Shown in pieces: positions 7,900 to 16,346 of a DNA stretch of 64,000 nt. Where the stretch lies: contig NZ_CP041360.1 in NCBI RefSeq assembly GCF_006965485.1, positions 6,924,501-6,988,500 of the forward strand, given 5' to 3'. The notes under the pieces were generated by a model. The model did not search any database, was not told where the DNA came from, and worked only from the letters and a program-made list of their open reading frames with translations. Positions within the stretch are counted from its first letter, which is position 1. Each line of letters begins with the position of its first letter. Origin of the DNA: Spirosoma sp. KCTC 42546 (GTDB lineage: Bacteria > Bacteroidota > Bacteroidia > Cytophagales > Spirosomataceae). Both the position numbers and the translations under genes were made by a program.

Positions 7900-9681
7900 C
7901 TATACGCTGAATTCCATCGTAAATACGACACCTGAAGTTGTTCCTCTCAGGTGCGTGCTAAATTGATACGTTCCGTTTACCTGTTCCACCTGAGCTTGAA
8001 TAAGTTGCATACCAAATGAGCTGGTTTTGATAGCTTTTGAGGAGGTGAAGCCGAAGCCATCCAGCCGGGTATCAGTCCAACCAGGACTATCCATTCCGGG
8101 GCCGTTATCAGATACAGTGAGTTCTATCTTCTTGCCCTTTCGATGGCATATGACCCACAGTTCAGGAGTTTCATTGTCAGGGAAAGCATATTTACAGGCA
8201 TTGGTAATCAATTCATTTAGGATTAACCCTAAAGGAACTGCCTTGTTAGCCGATAACATAATTTCGTCAATAGCAAAGTGTACTGTTACAGCAGAACTCC
8301 CATACGCTTTCAGAACTCCCCGTACCAACTCCTGAATAAAGTCATTCAAGTCCACTTCGGCTAACCGCTCCCCGTCATACAGCCGTTGATGAAGTATGGC
8401 CATTGACTGTACGCGTAGGCGGCTTTCCTCTACAGCTTTCTTTGCCGTTGGATCTACCAACCGTTTCGATTGCAGACTAAGTAAACTCGAGACTACCTGT
8501 AGATTATTTTTAACCCGATGATTCTGTTCTTTGATCAGGTCCTCATTCCGGCGACTAATCCGTTGGTTTTTTCGATACAACCGAAAAAAAACGACACTCA
8601 TTCCAGCAGCTATCACAAACAGAGCGAAGGTGACAACACTAAAGTATTTCTGTAACCGTAGATTTTGGGCATTCAAATCAATTTCTTTCTTCTGTGCGCT
8701 TAGGAGTGCTTCTTTTTTTTCTGTTTCATACTCCATATTCAATCGGGTAATGGCCCCGTCACGATCTGCCAGAAGTCTGATGCGCTCTAATTCATTCAAT
8801 TTTCTCAGCCGCTCAAACGCTTTATCCCACTGCCGTGTGGCCTCAAAATAGGCAACAAACTGCGTTTCAAGACCCAGTTGAATCTCGTAATCGGTTAATT
8901 TTTTACTGGAATAGAGGCTTTCCGCCTTGACTAATGTTTGGTAAGCCTGCTCAGGTTTATCGAATGTTAAATAAGCAGACGCCAAATGCACCATCGTATT
9001 CACCAGAATACCATCTTTGTGTTTGAGGGTAAATAGATCCTGGGCCTTTTCCAGATAAGAGAGTGCTCGTGGATCTTTAACCTGCGAAAAAAGTGTTCCC
9101 AACTCCAGGCTTACTTCTGCTACACCCACAGTATCTCTTAACTTCACACACAGCAGCTCCCGTTTTTTATAATACAAAAGAGTTCTCTCAAACGTTGATT
9201 GCTTACGTGGCACTTGTGCACTCCAGATGGTTTCATAGGTTTGGGCTAACGCTCCGTAAGCACGTATTAAGGCCATAGCCTGATCTTTCCGAATATGTTG
9301 CGCAACCTTCAAGGAACGATAAGCATACTGCAGAGCCTGCGTTGAACGGCCCAATCTGTTTTCACTTTCACTTAGTCGCACATAAAGTCGACTCAATTCA
9401 AAAGAATAGCCTTTAGGCTCTTGGATGCGAAGCGCTTTTACATAATAAGACTGAGCAGTCCGATAATCGCCCACAAAGACATACGCTTTCCCGTATAGGT
9501 AATACGCTTCTGCCAGGATCAATGAGTCGTGTTTAGCAATAGCTTCCTTCTCCAGTTGTGCGGCTTTCTGAATTTTTACTGGATTTAGGTGTAAATGAAC
9601 CGGTACTTGCGCCTTGGTCAGGCCCGAAATAAGCATCCAAAAAAGGCACACATAACGAATTTCGGTAACAAATCGAGGCAT
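7900..9681 (-). CDS. TPR sensor histidine kinase (HisKA_2 type)
   Basis: 593 aa. A signal-anchor-like N-terminus (YVCLFWMLISGLTKAQV) is followed by several tetratricopeptide repeats over about 30-300, a coiled coil, one membrane segment near 340-362 (FSVVTFALFVIAAGMSVVFF), the phospho-acceptor region EQNHRVKNNLQVV with His388, and a HATPase_c domain with the N box NELITNACKYAFP near 490, DNGPGMDS and FGMQLIQAQVEQ. HRVKNNLQ is the HisKA_2 signature. The TPR part is expected in the periplasm, a common Bacteroidota design. It precedes the LytTR regulator by 4 nt, so the two are translated together. The signal sensed is unknown. Confidence 0.92.
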   Translation of the reverse strand: MPRFVTEIRYVCLFWMLISGLTKAQVPVHLHLNPVKIQKAAQLEKEAIAKHDSLILAEAYYLYGKAYVFVGDYRTAQSYYVKALRIQEPKGYSFELSRLYVRLSESENRLGRSTQALQYAYRSLKVAQHIRKDQAMALIRAYGALAQTYETIWSAQVPRKQSTFERTLLYYKKRELLCVKLRDTVGVAEVSLELGTLFSQVKDPRALSYLEKAQDLFTLKHKDGILVNTMVHLASAYLTFDKPEQAYQTLVKAESLYSSKKLTDYEIQLGLETQFVAYFEATRQWDKAFERLRKLNELERIRLLADRDGAITRLNMEYETEKKEALLSAQKKEIDLNAQNLRLQKYFSVVTFALFVIAAGMSVVFFRLYRKNQRISRRNEDLIKEQNHRVKNNLQVVSSLLSLQSKRLVDPTAKKAVEESRLRVQSMAILHQRLYDGERLAEVDLNDFIQELVRGVLKAYGSSAVTVHFAIDEIMLSANKAVPLGLILNELITNACKYAFPDNETPELWVICHRKGKKIELTVSDNGPGMDSPGWTDTRLDGFGFTSSKAIKTSSFGMQLIQAQVEQVNGTYQFSTHLRGTTSGVVFTMEFSV

Positions 9682-10075
9682 TTAAGCAACTAGTTTAGAG
9701 CGAAAGCGCAGTTTCTATTGTCTTTATTAAGATCATAAGTTTCGTACCAAATTTACTAAAGTATGCATTAATCATCATAGGTATTTTCCCATAAGAAAGA
9801 TAGACTGCTTGGTAAGAAAAAGAACGCTATTGGTAAAGTGGCCGTTGCAAATGATTGGTTAATAAAGCAAGTTTGAAAGATTGCCGAATAGAACTAACTT
9901 ATGATACTAAGTAAATGTACTTCTTTAGAATAGGCTTCTATCCGTATTGAGTAGTTCCAATGTATCGAAATTGTTGACAATCTGGCTTTTCGTTTCTATC
10001 CACAAGAAGAGTATTCACGTAGTTCAACCTCTCCAAACTTTATAAAATTTGGTAAAACCTTTACAAGCCAATACA
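9682..10075. other. AT-rich intergenic region upstream of the kinase operon
   Basis: 394 bp with no ORF or long inverted repeat that I can support. It lies between the 3' end of the MOSC gene and the start of the kinase, so the kinase promoter should be here. TAAATTTG on the minus strand (9755-9748) fits the -7 consensus but lacks a convincing -33 partner. Confidence 0.5.
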
Positions 10076-10579
10076 TCAGGAAGTTGGTGAATGAGGATCA
10101 TTGGTGCCAACTAGAACTTTATCGCCCACCCGAATGGCTCCTCCGCGAATCACCTTTGCGGTCATTCCGCCGTGCCCACGCATCGCGTTATAACCACCAG
10201 GTCCTAAAGCTGTCTCCATTTTGGAGCAGGGATGGCATTGCCCCGTGATCTCAAGAACAGTTTCCCCAATCTGGATTTGGTGATCTTTCAGAGCGAGTAG
10301 ATTCAGCCCCGATACAACTATATTCCGACGTACCAAGGCTGGGTCAAGTACATCGTGTCCTGTTAAAGCCGCTACAACGGGTAAATGTTCGGCCTGAATA
10401 AGCGTTACATGACGATTACCACTTCGCCCGCTGTAGTGGTCGCCAATAATGCCTTTATTGGTAGAGATGGTAATTGCCTCAACTACCTGCACCGGCACAC
10501 GTCGTTCAGGCCGAATACCGATCCATTCTATCCGACCGGGGCGGGGGAATACGTCAAATAAGTCTTTTATGTTGTTCAT
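10076..10579 (-). CDS. MOSC domain-containing protein
   Basis: 167 aa. MOSC domains occur in molybdenum cofactor sulfurases and in stand-alone proteins (YiiM type) thought to bind or transfer molybdenum cofactor for reduction of N-hydroxylated compounds. Seen: GIIGDHYSGRSGNRHVTLIQ, RRNIVVSGLNLLAL, Cys115 and Cys118 in GQCHPCSKM, GYNAMRGHGGMTAKVI and a GDKV ending. Both conserved strand motifs and the cysteine that could carry sulfur are present. Only 3 nt separate its start from the hairpin that follows the phosphoesterase gene upstream, so the two genes are probably co-transcribed. The physiological substrate is unknown. Confidence 0.85.
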   Translation of the reverse strand: MNNIKDLFDVFPRPGRIEWIGIRPERRVPVQVVEAITISTNKGIIGDHYSGRSGNRHVTLIQAEHLPVVAALTGHDVLDPALVRRNIVVSGLNLLALKDHQIQIGETVLEITGQCHPCSKMETALGPGGYNAMRGHGGMTAKVIRGGAIRVGDKVLVGTNDPHSPTS

Positions 10580-10581
10580 CG

Positions 10582-10699
10582 TCTGACCGGGATTTAGCTG
10601 ATTTATAGATTAAAACTGATTTTGTCTCAAACTGATTCGCCTGAACGAAGCGCAGTACAAAATCTTGTAAATCTATAAATCAGCTAAATCCCGGTCAGA
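10582..10699. repeat. Inverted repeat, 30-bp perfect arms, GGGATTTAGCTGATTTA type
   Basis: Arms 10582-10611 and 10670-10699 are exact reverse complements of 30 bp. The structure fills the space between two co-oriented genes: the right arm contains the stop codon of the phosphoesterase (10695-10697) and the left arm ends 3 nt before the MOSC start. The arm sequence is nearly the same as in the hairpin at 11736-11840 on the other side of the phosphoesterase. Confidence 0.93.
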
Positions 10700-11615
10700 T
10701 ATAGTTTACGTACGAATTCACAAAAGACCCATCATCAAATAAATCGACGAGGGCGTACCCGGCTGCGGTATGGTGGTACTTGCCAAACCACCAGGCTCCG
10801 CTAACAGCACCGTTGCAGAAGTACGAAACACCATTATAATCGACCCGATCTGTTAAATGAATATGGCCGCTGAGGGCGGCCTTTACGTTGGGGTGACGAT
10901 GAAATAAATCGGTAATACGAACGGTATCGCTATGCATCCAGCGAGCCGGTACACTCCAGCTCTCATCGGAAAAACGTTGTCCATCGAAGAACACGCAAGC
11001 CGCCAGAATTGGCACATGGGAGACAATCAGAATTGGTATCTCAGCAGGGGTATTTTTCAGATCATTTTCGAGCCAATGGAACTGTTCATCATCTAAACAA
11101 GCCGTATACCAGCTACCATCCGCTTTAGGCTGTACACTATCTAAGACTACAATATGCCAGCCGTTTTGGTCGAGACTATAGTATCGTTTCGTCATAGCCA
11201 GCTCGTCCATTGCCCATTGACGACCAGCCTCAAAGCAGATTTTGGTTTCCTGCCGACACCAGATGTCATGATTCCCTACGCAACTCAACAACGGCAAAGC
11301 ATTCTCACTTTTAAGTACATCCTGGTAGAGCCTCCACTGTCGGCTAACACTATCTTTACTCCGACCGTGGGCTTCCATAATGGCATCGCCCCCGTTAATG
11401 ATCAAGTCGGGCTTATCGGCTAATCCCTGTACGTGATGCAGGCACTTCTCAAAGCCTTTGGCCGCCCCAACCAGCGGTTGCATGTGTACGTCTGTGAGAT
11501 GCGCAATCCGTAAAACCCGTTGCTTTGGCTTTACTCCCTGAGCGCTACACAACTGATGACCTGTAAGAGCGATAAAGCCCGCCCCCATTTGCCTGACTAT
11601 ATCCCGGCGCTTCAT
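10695..11615 (-). CDS. Exported calcineurin-like metallophosphoesterase
   Basis: 306 aa. Dimetal phosphoesterase fold: Asp42/His44 in LTDVHMQP, Asp77 in NGGDAIM, Asn115-His116 in VGNHDIW, a later His in VSHVPI, and SGHIHLTD. The N-terminus MKRRDIVRQMGAGFIALTG has a twin arginine and a hydrophobic stretch, like a Tat signal, so export in a folded, metal-loaded form is likely. I start at the ATG at 11615 for that reason; an in-frame ATG 24 nt upstream (11639) is possible. The substrate is unknown; relatives act on cyclic nucleotides, phospholipid heads or phosphoproteins. Hairpin repeats of one sequence family lie on both sides. Confidence 0.85.
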   Translation of the reverse strand: MKRRDIVRQMGAGFIALTGHQLCSAQGVKPKQRVLRIAHLTDVHMQPLVGAAKGFEKCLHHVQGLADKPDLIINGGDAIMEAHGRSKDSVSRQWRLYQDVLKSENALPLLSCVGNHDIWCRQETKICFEAGRQWAMDELAMTKRYYSLDQNGWHIVVLDSVQPKADGSWYTACLDDEQFHWLENDLKNTPAEIPILIVSHVPILAACVFFDGQRFSDESWSVPARWMHSDTVRITDLFHRHPNVKAALSGHIHLTDRVDYNGVSYFCNGAVSGAWWFGKYHHTAAGYALVDLFDDGSFVNSYVNYI

Positions 11616-11735
11616 GCAAGCCTGTATTGGTTTGCGCAAAGTACGGCTGTAGCTATGTCCTGTTGATTATCCGCACTTTATGCTTTTGTTAGGAAATTAG
11701 CGGGTTGAGAGAGGGATTTGTTTACATTGTCGGAA

Positions 11736-11840
11736 ACGGGATTTAGCTGATTTAGGGATTTACAGGATTTTGTTTTATAGATTCTTCAAAGATGCGCAGA
11801 GCAAAATCAGTTTTAATCCGTAAATCAGCTAAATCCCGGT
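11736..11840. repeat. Inverted repeat, second copy of the GGGATTTAGCTGATTTA type
   Basis: Arms about 11736-11760 and 11816-11840 pair over 25 bp with two mismatches; an inner part (TACAGGATTTTG...) adds further pairing. It starts 7 nt after the stop of the DUF5686 gene on the minus strand. It shares its arm sequence with 10582-10699. Confidence 0.88.
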
Positions 11841-11846
11841 TCTGAC

Positions 11847-14573
11847 TTATCTACCAAACTTCAGCGTCGTTCCAATTCGGAAGCCCAGACCCTGATACTT
11901 TGCATCCTGCCACTGCGAGATGACTTCGACCCGGAAAAAGGGCAGTACCTGCGGAATGAGCCCGTCCAGGCCGTAACCCACTTCGGTATAGTTCTTTGAC
12001 GCTGGTGTATATAGGTAGTGGACGAATAGATTTTCTTTCAGCCCGATCAATCGCACAAGCGTTAACTGGGTAATGAAAAACTTTCGAAATTCGGCCAGCA
12101 CGTGCGCTTCGGCAAAATGCCTGCCCGTGCTGTACTGATAATAAGGCAGTAAACGGTAGGTTGATACAACATCGCCCTGCTGGAAGAAAAACTCGTTCCC
12201 CGCAAAGTGCTTGAAATCAGGGAAATAAACCTTCCGATCATTTAGGAATGTACCCGCGCTGAGTTGGTAATTCAGTTTACTCCGAATCCCCGTTTCAAAC
12301 GAATGACTGATGCTCCCCTGTATAAAATCATAATCGACCGCATCGGCAGACCCATCTGATATGCCCTTTCGGTAATTAAGGGTTAATAAAGGTGAGTCAT
12401 TATCCCGTCGGGCCGTACGCCGGCCGTTGCGTATCGTATACTGAGTTGCGCCCAGTCGGGCCGATGCGGTTAGGTTTAGGATCAGGGCATTGTGCGTAGG
12501 GAAACCGGTACTGCCTACCTCAGCGTTGTCAGGGCGGTTTGAGGTGTACATCCGGTTGCGCCAATCAATCCACGGCTTGAGGTCTTCTTTGTAATTCGCC
12601 AATTCAGTACGTCGGGCATATTCCAGACTACCCGATAGCGATATCCGGTTCTTAAACGGTGACGCGCTTACACTTAAATTCACAAATTCTTTCTGATAGA
12701 GCTTTATGAAATTCTGCTCAAACAGAAGTGTTGTCAGCGAGTTCAGAAACGGACTAATAGGGTTATCTGGATTAAACTGGTACAGGTATCGGCCACCCGT
12801 CAAACCTACCTTCGTCGATTTGTACTGATAACTAGCCTGTCCATAGCCTACCAATGCCTTCCGGCCAAACTGATAGCGGCCTGTACCACCAATGTTCCAC
12901 TCGCCCAGCGGAATTTGCCGGAATCGGCTCACGGAATCCACTCGCTTCCGATAACGCAGATTTAAGGCTCCCTCCACACTATACCCCTCTACGGTATTGT
13001 ATTCAATGCGGGTAAGTGGGCTGGTGTATAGCAGAGAAGTCTGTTTCGATAATCGCCATGTATGCCCAAATAGTACCTGATCAAACCCAAACTTATTCGG
13101 CGATTTTTTCTTTTGGGTGGAATCCCGCTTGGCGAGTCCACGCTGGGTTGTATCAACAGTACCAGGCACCTTTATCTCACGTGTTAAACCAAGGCTGTCG
13201 GCTTTTCGGTAGCTTTTGATTTCGGCAGTAGTTAATGGAACAGACCGTAACGAATCCCAGTACACATTGGAGCGTTTGCGCGCCAGTGAATCAACAACCA
13301 GCGAATCATCACGCACAACGGTCACATCTTCTTTCCGATTCTTGCGCGCCTGTTTCTCCTGCTTTTCGTATTCTTTCACCATCTGACGAAGGTTTTTCGT
13401 CGAGAACTCCTTTTGTTTCTTCACTAGCTCATCGAAGTTCTTGCCTTTGATGTCGCCTTTGGCCAGAACCTGAGCCGGTGGTGCTTTCTTCTCGTCGGCC
13501 ACCTCAATGTCCTCCACGAACGCAGGATTTACCACGAATTCACTGAACGTCAGGCTCCTGATGTAATAACCAGTAGCTTTTATGCCCAGATACGAGCCTT
13601 TGCCTTCATAACGCTGGTTGGTTGGCATCCAGACGCCCTGTACCGGACTGCATATGTGGCGCATCGTAAACGAAATACCAATATTGTTTACGGTTTCAAG
13701 TTGCAGGCTATGAATGGCCCAGGTATTTTCAATAATGTAGATGGTTCCTCGAAACACTCCTTCTCCATATTGCCGGGGCGTTACCTGAATTTTGCTCACT
13801 TCTACCGTTCGTCCATCGGGTCCAGGCTCACGGAATGTGCCTTTGTACTCAAATTTGTAGTAGGCAAACGCTTTCGGCGACAAGGGAGATACAGCACCTG
13901 CAACGGTTGGACTATAGAAACTAGCATTGAAAAACTGGCTTGGGTTCAGAAAATCGCCCTGCGAGTTACGATTGGCAATAATCCGCTGGCGATAGGTATT
14001 GGGCTGACTAAACGATACTTCCGCTACGGTTTCATTCAGCAAGGGGACACCCACTTTGAAATTGGCCTCTTTCTCGGCTTCTTTTAATTGTTTCCGAAAA
14101 GCCATTTCGGCCAGATTTGGGAGGTCGATGACGGTAAAAGACGACTTTGTATAAACCCGCGCCTTAAATCGTTGTACCTGAAGCTGATGAAATCGACTTT
14201 TGGCAATAGCCCGACGCATAATGGTATAAGCAGGATCTTCGTTTCCCGCTTTAGTCTGTACCTCAGCCAGGCGTAATGCCTGCTCTTCCAGCGTTGCGTC
14301 TAGCGTGGTAAAGCCAGCTTCTATTTCTGCTGATTTCTGGATAGTCTGAAAACCCAGATATTGAAAAACAATATCATATTTACCGGGTGCCAGCACGATT
14401 TCATAACGGCCTTCTGCATTGGTGATGGTGCCGTTTTTAGTGCCCTTCACAATCACTGCCGCAAACGGCAATGCCTCTCCCTGGGCATTTTTAACCGTGC
14501 CCCGAAGGCCAGTTTGTGCTTGTCCACCTATTGAATAAAAGCAGGCAACCAGAATAAGTAATATGGACTTCAT
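11847..14573 (-). CDS. DUF5686 outer-membrane protein with CarboxypepD_reg domain
   Basis: 908 aa from the ATG at 14573, which begins a good signal peptide (MKSILLILVACFYSIGGQAQ); the longer ORF upstream adds a polar stretch unlike any signal. Residues about 22-105 form a carboxypeptidase-regulatory-like domain (GLRGTVKNAQGEALPFAAV, NAEGRYEIVLAPGKY). The middle is charged and Lys/Arg-rich (KNRKEDVTVV). The C-terminal about 400 residues show alternating amphipathic strands with aromatic girdles and end in GLGFRIGTTLKFGR, as in a beta-barrel. This arrangement matches DUF5686 family proteins, outer-membrane proteins of unknown function. Divergent from the M24 peptidase gene. Confidence 0.83.
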   Translation of the reverse strand: MKSILLILVACFYSIGGQAQTGLRGTVKNAQGEALPFAAVIVKGTKNGTITNAEGRYEIVLAPGKYDIVFQYLGFQTIQKSAEIEAGFTTLDATLEEQALRLAEVQTKAGNEDPAYTIMRRAIAKSRFHQLQVQRFKARVYTKSSFTVIDLPNLAEMAFRKQLKEAEKEANFKVGVPLLNETVAEVSFSQPNTYRQRIIANRNSQGDFLNPSQFFNASFYSPTVAGAVSPLSPKAFAYYKFEYKGTFREPGPDGRTVEVSKIQVTPRQYGEGVFRGTIYIIENTWAIHSLQLETVNNIGISFTMRHICSPVQGVWMPTNQRYEGKGSYLGIKATGYYIRSLTFSEFVVNPAFVEDIEVADEKKAPPAQVLAKGDIKGKNFDELVKKQKEFSTKNLRQMVKEYEKQEKQARKNRKEDVTVVRDDSLVVDSLARKRSNVYWDSLRSVPLTTAEIKSYRKADSLGLTREIKVPGTVDTTQRGLAKRDSTQKKKSPNKFGFDQVLFGHTWRLSKQTSLLYTSPLTRIEYNTVEGYSVEGALNLRYRKRVDSVSRFRQIPLGEWNIGGTGRYQFGRKALVGYGQASYQYKSTKVGLTGGRYLYQFNPDNPISPFLNSLTTLLFEQNFIKLYQKEFVNLSVSASPFKNRISLSGSLEYARRTELANYKEDLKPWIDWRNRMYTSNRPDNAEVGSTGFPTHNALILNLTASARLGATQYTIRNGRRTARRDNDSPLLTLNYRKGISDGSADAVDYDFIQGSISHSFETGIRSKLNYQLSAGTFLNDRKVYFPDFKHFAGNEFFFQQGDVVSTYRLLPYYQYSTGRHFAEAHVLAEFRKFFITQLTLVRLIGLKENLFVHYLYTPASKNYTEVGYGLDGLIPQVLPFFRVEVISQWQDAKYQGLGFRIGTTLKFGR

Positions 14574-14785
14574 GCAGCTATAAGCTTTGTTAATAACGCG
14601 AATGTATTCGTTTAATGAAGGATGCGCTGCTTTTTTTGATGAATGACTATTTTCATCCACAAGCAGAACTACTTAGCTTTTAAAGGCAAGATGCAATTAA
14701 GCGCGCTAACGTTGGCTGCACTTTTGTTAAAAAACTATAATCTGTCTTACGTATCTTGCTTCAAACTCCTCACAATCTGACTTGT

Positions 14786-16162
14786 ATGCAAAAATCAGTA
14801 TACTTCTTCCTCAAATTATTCATTTTTTCACTAGTTCTCACCTCCGCCATTGCCCAGTCATCTTCGCCATCCATTGTCTTACCCGAACGCGAACGGGCGC
14901 GGATCATCGACGAAATTCTGGACGATCGGTTCACTAATTTTTTACCCCAGCTCATGCGTCGCGAGGGGATCGACATGTGGGTTATTATCTCCCGAGAGTA
15001 TAACGAAGATCCCGTTTTGCGGACCATGTTGCCGAGCACCTGGCTTTCGGCTCGCCGACGAACGATTATCGTCTTCTTCGATACTGGGAAAGAACGGCCC
15101 GCCGATGCGGTTGAGAAACTGGCCATTGCCCGTTACGATGTGGGCAACTTGCTAAAAGGAGCTTGGGACATCGACGTTCGACCAAACCAGTGGGAAGCGC
15201 TGGCAAAGATTATTGAGGACCGTAAGCCGAAAAAGATTGGACTGAATATGTCTACCAACTACGCGCATGCGGATGGGCTCTCTTTTTCGGAACACGATGA
15301 ATTTGTAAAAAAACTACCTGCCGACTACCAAAAACGGATTGTATCGGCGGAGAAATTGGCTGTTGGCTGGCTCGAAACCCGAACCGAAAAAGAGATGGCT
15401 ATTTACCCGCTCATCTGTCGGTTATCGCACCAGATTATTCAGGAAGGATTTTCGGAGCAGGTCATTCAGCCTGGTGTTACCACCACAGATGATGTGGTTT
15501 GGTGGTTCCGCCAGCGGATTACCAATCTTGGCCTGGATACCTGGTTTCACCCAACGGTAGATGTGCAACGCTCCGATAAGGAGGACTTCAATCATCTCCG
15601 TACATTCTCCAAGCGCCCGGATAAACAAGTGATCATGCCGGGCGATTTGCTCCATGTTGATTTTGGCATTACCTACCTCCGCCTGAATACAGATCAGCAA
15701 CAACACGCCTACGTGCTGCGTCCCGGCGAAACGGACATTCCTGAATCCATCAAAACGGCGTTCAAACAGGGGAATCGCCTACAGGATATCCTAACGGAAC
15801 AATTCAAGATGGGAAAGACAGGGAATCAGATGCTGTTGGCGGCTTTGGACCAATCGAAAAAAGAAGGAATTAATGGCACCATTTACACGCACCCAATCGG
15901 TGTTCATGGTCACGCAGCTGGTCCAACCATTGGTTTGTGGGATCAGCAGAAAGGCGTTCCTGGCCCCGGCGACTACCCGCTCCTTGCCAATACGGCCTAT
16001 TCCATCGAGCTCAACGCTGCCGTCGAAATTCCTGAATGGAAAAAAGTAGTGCGTATTATGCTCGAAGAAGACGGCTTTTTCGACGGCCAAACATTCCGCT
16101 ATATTGATGGTCGGCAAACGGAGATTTATACCATTCCGAGAAAGTTGGGGTATGTGAAGTAA
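14786..16162 (+). CDS. Exported M24 (Xaa-Pro type) metallopeptidase
   Basis: 458 aa from the ATG at 14786, which opens the signal peptide MQKSVYFFLKLFIFSLVLTS. Residues about 30-190 match a creatinase/prolidase N-terminal domain; 200-450 a pita-bread peptidase fold: LLHVDFGITYL, HPIGVHGHAAGPTIG with the metal-binding His, SIELNA and a final MLEEDGFF supplying Glu ligands. The second conserved Asp appears within YLRLNTDQQ instead of the common SDxTR, so metal binding may be modified. M24 enzymes cleave Xaa-Pro bonds or, in some lines, are inactive binders. Export to the periplasm is predicted. A hairpin cluster follows the stop. Confidence 0.85.
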   Translation: MQKSVYFFLKLFIFSLVLTSAIAQSSSPSIVLPERERARIIDEILDDRFTNFLPQLMRREGIDMWVIISREYNEDPVLRTMLPSTWLSARRRTIIVFFDTGKERPADAVEKLAIARYDVGNLLKGAWDIDVRPNQWEALAKIIEDRKPKKIGLNMSTNYAHADGLSFSEHDEFVKKLPADYQKRIVSAEKLAVGWLETRTEKEMAIYPLICRLSHQIIQEGFSEQVIQPGVTTTDDVVWWFRQRITNLGLDTWFHPTVDVQRSDKEDFNHLRTFSKRPDKQVIMPGDLLHVDFGITYLRLNTDQQQHAYVLRPGETDIPESIKTAFKQGNRLQDILTEQFKMGKTGNQMLLAALDQSKKEGINGTIYTHPIGVHGHAAGPTIGLWDQQKGVPGPGDYPLLANTAYSIELNAAVEIPEWKKVVRIMLEEDGFFDGQTFRYIDGRQTEIYTIPRKLGYVK

Positions 16163-16164
16163 CG

Positions 16165-16346
16165 AATGAGACGCAAGGGATTGCAAATCCCTCACGTCAG
16201 CAATCTTAGCCGTGGTGTCGGTTACTTCTAACCGACACGTTAGGTTTCTCAAAACCTACTGTAATTCGTTAGGTTTTGAGAAACCTAAAATGTCAGATGT
16301 TAGCATCTGACATCACTATGGGACTTCAATTCCTTGCGTTTCTACA
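16165..16346. repeat. Cluster of stem-loops between two convergent genes
   Basis: At least three exact hairpins lie side by side: 16215-16238 (GTGTCGGTT/AACCGACAC), 16241-16287 (18-bp arms, TAGGTTTCTCAAAACCTA and its complement) and 16291-16312 (TGTCAGATG/CATCTGACA). An outer, imperfect pair (GACGCAAGG near 16170 with CCTTGCGTTTC near 16333) encloses them all, giving a cloverleaf-like arrangement. It fills the whole space between the stops of the M24 and efflux-adaptor genes. The GTGTCGG stem recurs at 21214 and the GAGACGCAA stem at 33200. Confidence 0.88.

Noticed and set aside
13656..14087. 143-codon ORF antisense to the DUF5686 gene
   Set aside because: Composition without any protein pattern, fully inside a well supported gene.
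16165..16346. tRNA gene in the cloverleaf-like cluster
   Set aside because: No T-loop GTTCGAATC-type or D-loop motif, and stem lengths do not fit a tRNA.
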